The translations under genes and the position numbers were made by a program. The notes beneath the pieces are model-generated. The model saw nothing but the letters and a program-made list of their open reading frames with translations. It was not told where the DNA came from and searched no databases. Shown piece by piece: positions 61,021-64,000 of a DNA stretch of 64,000 nt. The number at the start of each line of letters is the position of its first letter. The stretch's first letter is position 1. The stretch is from Sphingomonas sp. (GTDB lineage: Bacteria > Pseudomonadota > Alphaproteobacteria > Sphingomonadales > Sphingomonadaceae). The DNA is taken from positions 105,137-169,136 of the forward strand of contig NZ_QFOB01000008.1 in NCBI RefSeq assembly GCF_003248515.1, given 5' to 3'.

Positions 61021-61944
61021 TCACACAGGGTAGTCTGCGGCATTCAGCACCCATCCCGACATGTCCGAAAAATCCTGCCGGGGTGGGCTGAAGATGTCCA
61101 CGAGCAGATTGTTGTCGGGCGCGACCGAAGCCGAGGTATGAATTGCGTGCGGCGGGATCACGGCGACGGAGGGTGCGGGGCAGAGCATATGCTCGTCTTC
61201 GCGCCAATGCGCCGCATTCTCGGTCCACGGCCATCGTAGATGGTGCATGTAAGCGCCGCCCATCGCCAGCGAGCATTGCTCGAAATCGAGATGGTGGTGC
61301 GGCGAGAGTTTGGCGGGATCGCGCGGACCTACGGGATCGAAGACGTTGACCATGAACGTGGTGCAGCGCCAGATCCGTCCGAACCGGCCCTTCTCCGGCG
61401 GCACATCCAGGCTGTAGGCGCGGGTATGGAAACCCCCGGGAGGCTCGGGCCAGCGCTTCAGTGGCGGGATATGCGGCTGGGGATCGGCATAGGTCGAGGC
61501 ATTCGCGCACAGCGCGGCGAGATCGTCAGATGCGGAGGTGAACATCCGCACGAATTCGCCACCTTCGGGAAAGGTGATGCGGCTTTCGCCCGGAGGAACG
61601 AACGCGATGTGATAGCCCGGAACGTCGACAGTCTCAGTGCCGGCCAAAACGATGGCACGGGGTTCCTGCGCCTCGATCAGCAAAACATATTCGTCCGGCT
61701 GCGCGGTGCGCGCAAAGCTGCCGCCCGGCTTGGCCAGAGTATAGGCAACGATGAAATTCTGTCCCCGCGCGAGCCAGGTTCGGCCATTCTCGTCGTCGAT
61801 CTGAGGCGCGATCTCCCCGAACAACACGTATGAAGAAGGCCCGAACGGCTGCCCGCTCGCAGCCTTCGAAGAAACGGCGGCCTGTGCCGTAGCAAGGCCG
61901 GATCGCGGATCACTTGCCGCGTACATCGATGCGTCTGTTGCCAT
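61021..61944 (-). CDS. Cupin-domain protein (module B)
   Basis: 307 aa, paralogue of 50926-51771: both have the order AxPxEYVLLI/VVT, NAxxY/YD..P, PP..G, then SPHHHLDFEQCSLAMGGAYMHHLRWPW and IPPHAIHTSA. The HHxxxFEQ and late His are candidate metal ligands in the C-terminal half. GAGGG seven nt before the ATG. Directly followed by the LigI-like amidohydrolase. The conserved FEQ(G/C)SLA(I/M)GG(T/A)Y block makes the pair a recognisable but unnamed subfamily. Confidence 0.78.
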   Translation of the reverse strand: MATDASMYAASDPRSGLATAQAAVSSKAASGQPFGPSSYVLFGEIAPQIDDENGRTWLARGQNFIVAYTLAKPGGSFARTAQPDEYVLLIEAQEPRAIVLAGTETVDVPGYHIAFVPPGESRITFPEGGEFVRMFTSASDDLAALCANASTYADPQPHIPPLKRWPEPPGGFHTRAYSLDVPPEKGRFGRIWRCTTFMVNVFDPVGPRDPAKLSPHHHLDFEQCSLAMGGAYMHHLRWPWTENAAHWREDEHMLCPAPSVAVIPPHAIHTSASVAPDNNLLVDIFSPPRQDFSDMSGWVLNAADYPV

Positions 61945-62000
61945 CGTTGGGCCCTCGTCAGTCGCCGGCGCAGTGCCGGAAGGTGATGTGATGTGGCGCT

Positions 62001-63311
62001 TCAGATGGTCTGGGGCGGCGCAAGCGTCGGCGCCCGAACCGCAGCCGGCGAAGCCTCGGCGAGATCATCCAGATTCTGCAGCTTCCGACCGGCGGTTTCG
62101 GGCAGGAACAGCGTCGCTATGATCGCGCACGAAATGGACAGGATCGCCATGATCGCCATCGCGGCACTCAGCGGCAGCGATCGCGCGACGATCGCCACGC
62201 CCATGATGAAGACCGCACTGGTGGCCCGTCCGAAATTGTAGGCGAACGCCTGACCCGTGCCGCGGATCTCGGTTGGGAAAAGTTCGGTGAAATAGGGCGC
62301 GAACGACGCGTAGATACCGAACTGGAAGAAGCCATAGATCGCGCCGAGCGGCATCAGCACCGCCAGCGAGTTTCCCCACGGACCGAAGAGATAGATGGAC
62401 GATGTGATGATGAAGCCGAGGCCGTACAGGCGGAACACCTGCCGCCGGCCGATACGATCGCTGACGGCCGCGTTTACGAGAAAGCCGAAGAAGCCGCCCA
62501 GACTGTTGAACAGCACGCAGTAACCCGCCACCGAGGTCGACAGACCACGCTCCACATGGAGGAACGTCGTCAGATAGTTGCTGACAGCGAAGCCCGCGCC
62601 TTGCGCCCCCACGGCCAGCAATGCGGCAAGGCACGTGATGCGGATCACCGACGGCTGGAAGATGCTGCCGAGCCCCACCCGCCGGCCTACAGCGCGTGAG
62701 TGCGCGCGGGCCTGCTTGAACACTTCGGAATCGTCGCTGCCACGACGGACGAAGAAGACGAGAACCGCCGGCGCAATCCCGAGCCAGAACACCACCCGCC
62801 AGGCATAATCGGCGGGCAGGGCCGCAGCGACGGGGCCTGCCAGCAGCGCGGCGATCCCCGAGCCGACAGCGCCTCCTGATGCCACGGTGCCGAGTATCTT
62901 TCCGCGATGAGCGGGATTGATCATCTCGCCGAGGAGCACCGCGCCGACCGCCCATTCCGCCCCGAAGCCGATCCCTTCCAGCACCCGGATGACGAGCAGC
63001 TGTTCGTATGAATTCGCGAAACCCGAGAGGAACGAGAAGAAGGAAAACCAGAGGATCGTGATCTGCAGGATCCGGGCCCGGCCATATCGATCGCACAGCC
63101 AGCCGCCCAGCCAGCCGCCGATCGCAGCCGCGAAGTAATTCGCGCTTGCGATCGCGCCGGCCTGTGCCAGCGTCATGCCGAAAGCGGCGATCAGGAACGG
63201 GATGAGATACTGGAAGACAAGCCCGTCGGCGGTGTCCAGGGCCCAGCCCAAGCTGCATGTCCAAAAGACGCGGCGCGTCTTCGGCTCCATCTCTCGATAC
63301 CACGTCGTCAT
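62001..63311 (-). CDS. MFS transporter, AAHS/sugar-acid type (module B)
   Basis: 436 aa, 12 TM helices: GWALDTADGLVFQYLIPFLI, WLGGWLCDRYGRARILQ, RVLEGIGFGAEWAVGAVLLGE and NEPE-like FLPETAGRKLQ. This is the aromatic-acid/lactate (AAHS/SHS) group, not the ACS family used in module A. Good AGGAG ribosome site before the ATG. It is 57 nt upstream of the cupin gene and would start the module B transcript after the SDR. Confidence 0.88.
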   Translation of the reverse strand: MTTWYREMEPKTRRVFWTCSLGWALDTADGLVFQYLIPFLIAAFGMTLAQAGAIASANYFAAAIGGWLGGWLCDRYGRARILQITILWFSFFSFLSGFANSYEQLLVIRVLEGIGFGAEWAVGAVLLGEMINPAHRGKILGTVASGGAVGSGIAALLAGPVAAALPADYAWRVVFWLGIAPAVLVFFVRRGSDDSEVFKQARAHSRAVGRRVGLGSIFQPSVIRITCLAALLAVGAQGAGFAVSNYLTTFLHVERGLSTSVAGYCVLFNSLGGFFGFLVNAAVSDRIGRRQVFRLYGLGFIITSSIYLFGPWGNSLAVLMPLGAIYGFFQFGIYASFAPYFTELFPTEIRGTGQAFAYNFGRATSAVFIMGVAIVARSLPLSAAMAIMAILSISCAIIATLFLPETAGRKLQNLDDLAEASPAAVRAPTLAPPQTI

Positions 63312-63399
63312 CGCGACACTCCTGACAGAGCGCGTGCCAACAGACTTGACCGATCCGGCCGTCGGAGTTGTTCAGAGCGTTTCTCGGTGAGACCCGGCA

Positions 63400-64000
63400 T
63401 CATAGCCCGCCGGAAACCGGCAGGATCGCGCCGGTGATGTAGGAAGCCCGATCCGACGCCAGAAACATCACCGCGTCCGCGACATCTTCGGCACGGCCGG
63501 CCCGACCGATCGGCGCCCTCGCGGCGCCGGCTTCCAGCCGGCCGGGCCGGTGCATCTCGGTATCGATCGGCCCTGGCGACACGGCGTTGACGCGAACGCC
63601 TTCGGGGCCGACCTCGCGGGCCAGGCCAATGGTCAGGCTGTCCAGACCGCCCTTCGATGCCGCATACCAGACGAACTCGCCGGCCGAACCGTAAGCGGCG
63701 GCGCGGGACGAGACCAGGACGATCGCGCCGCCCGCTCCGCCGTGCCGCGTCGACATACGGCGTACCGCCTGCGCGCTGCACAGGATAGCGCCGCGCAGGT
63801 TCACGTCCAGCACAGTGTCGATCGTTTCCGCCGTAGCATCGGCCAGTGCGGAGTGTGGGCCGGTAATACCGCTGTTATATGTCATCACAGCCAGCCGCCC
63901 CAGGCGATCGACCGACTCGAACAAAACGGCCGGATCGGTGCCGCTGGCGGCGTCGAAATGCAGGGCGGTCGCCCGCCCGCCATCGGCCTCGATCTCGGTC
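63400..64000 (-). CDS. SDR family oxidoreductase, truncated by window end (module B)
   Basis: The C-terminal 199 residues are visible. The frame stays open to 64000 (…FDAASGTDPAVLFESVDRLGRL), so the cofactor-binding N-terminus lies beyond the window. NSG replaces the usual NAG, then DVNLRGAILCSAQ, Ser in VLVSSRAA, YAASKGG, PGPIDTEM and C-terminal ILPVSGGL. Likely NAD(P)-dependent alcohol or sugar-acid dehydrogenase; counterpart of the SDR at 47547. Lies 88 nt before the MFS gene on the same strand. Confidence 0.88.
   Translation of the reverse strand, partial: TEIEADGGRATALHFDAASGTDPAVLFESVDRLGRLAVMTYNSGITGPHSALADATAETIDTVLDVNLRGAILCSAQAVRRMSTRHGGAGGAIVLVSSRAAAYGSAGEFVWYAASKGGLDSLTIGLAREVGPEGVRVNAVSPGPIDTEMHRPGRLEAGAARAPIGRAGRAEDVADAVMFLASDRASYITGAILPVSGGL

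Noticed and set aside
1..64000. tRNA/rRNA genes, CRISPR arrays, prophage or toxin-antitoxin modules.
   Set aside because: No cloverleaf with a conserved T-loop, no rRNA-like conserved blocks, no regularly spaced repeats and no phage structural genes were seen.

Overview
The window is GC-rich (roughly two thirds G+C by eye) and densely coded. It holds five TonB-dependent receptors, seven transcriptional regulators, four MFS permeases and many small catabolic operons in 64 kb. That density of outer-membrane receptors next to SDRs, amidohydrolases and aldehyde dehydrogenases, with an IS6-type transposase remnant, is typical of the accessory catabolic chromosome or large plasmids of sphingomonads (Alphaproteobacteria, Sphingomonadales). 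The taxonomic call is an inference from gene content. No rRNA, tRNA or CRISPR array was seen. || Layout. (1) 1-7.8 kb: the end of a copper-resistance outer-membrane protein CopB, a D-serine dehydratase-like PLP enzyme followed by an aldehyde dehydrogenase, and two divergent regulator/SDR pairs, each with an inverted repeat between the genes. (2) 7.9-17.8 kb, all minus strand: a large receptor, and upstream of it a receptor-led operon: TonB receptor, AtzG-like small protein (DUF4089), AtzE-family amidase, DUF1116 (AllG-like) protein and type-B carboxylesterase. The last four genes overlap one another by 8, 8 and 1 nt. (3) 18.2-23.6 kb: a MarR regulator converging on an MFS permease, then an operon of metallo-amidohydrolase, ribokinase and nucleoside hydrolase. 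(4) 23.7-27.9 kb: a siderophore-type TonB receptor with a LysR gene that lacks a normal start codon, and a second LysR gene. (5) 28.1-35.0 kb: an alcohol-oxidising respiratory set: aldehyde dehydrogenase, PQQ quinohaemoprotein dehydrogenase, tri-haem cytochrome c subunit and type II NADH dehydrogenase. (6) 35-40.2 kb: an FKBP isomerase, an MFS permease with a TTG start, a LuxR-type regulator and two exported proteins of unknown function, one unusually AT-rich. (7) 40.3-52.8 kb, module A: HpcH/HpaI aldolase, tartrate dehydrogenase-like enzyme, TonB receptor, quinone oxidoreductase, IclR regulator, SDR, MFS, beta-keto acid cleavage enzyme (BKACE), cupin and amidohydrolase. (8) 52.8-54.6 kb: a two-TM potassium channel with an RCK/TrkA-N domain and a decayed IS6-family transposase. 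(9) 54.6-64 kb, module B: a second TonB receptor clearly paralogous to that of module A, then BKACE, SnoaL-like protein, HpcH/HpaI aldolase, LigI-like amidohydrolase, cupin, MFS and an SDR cut by the window end. || How the genes work together. Most groups are built as an outer-membrane receptor, an inner-membrane permease, one or more hydrolases or C-C lyases, an oxidoreductase and a local regulator, which is the plan of nutrient-scavenging loci. The two most interesting points are the tightly coupled AtzG/AtzE/DUF1116/esterase operon, for which I know no described pathway, and the two parallel BKACE-cupin-aldolase-receptor modules separated by a transposase relic.
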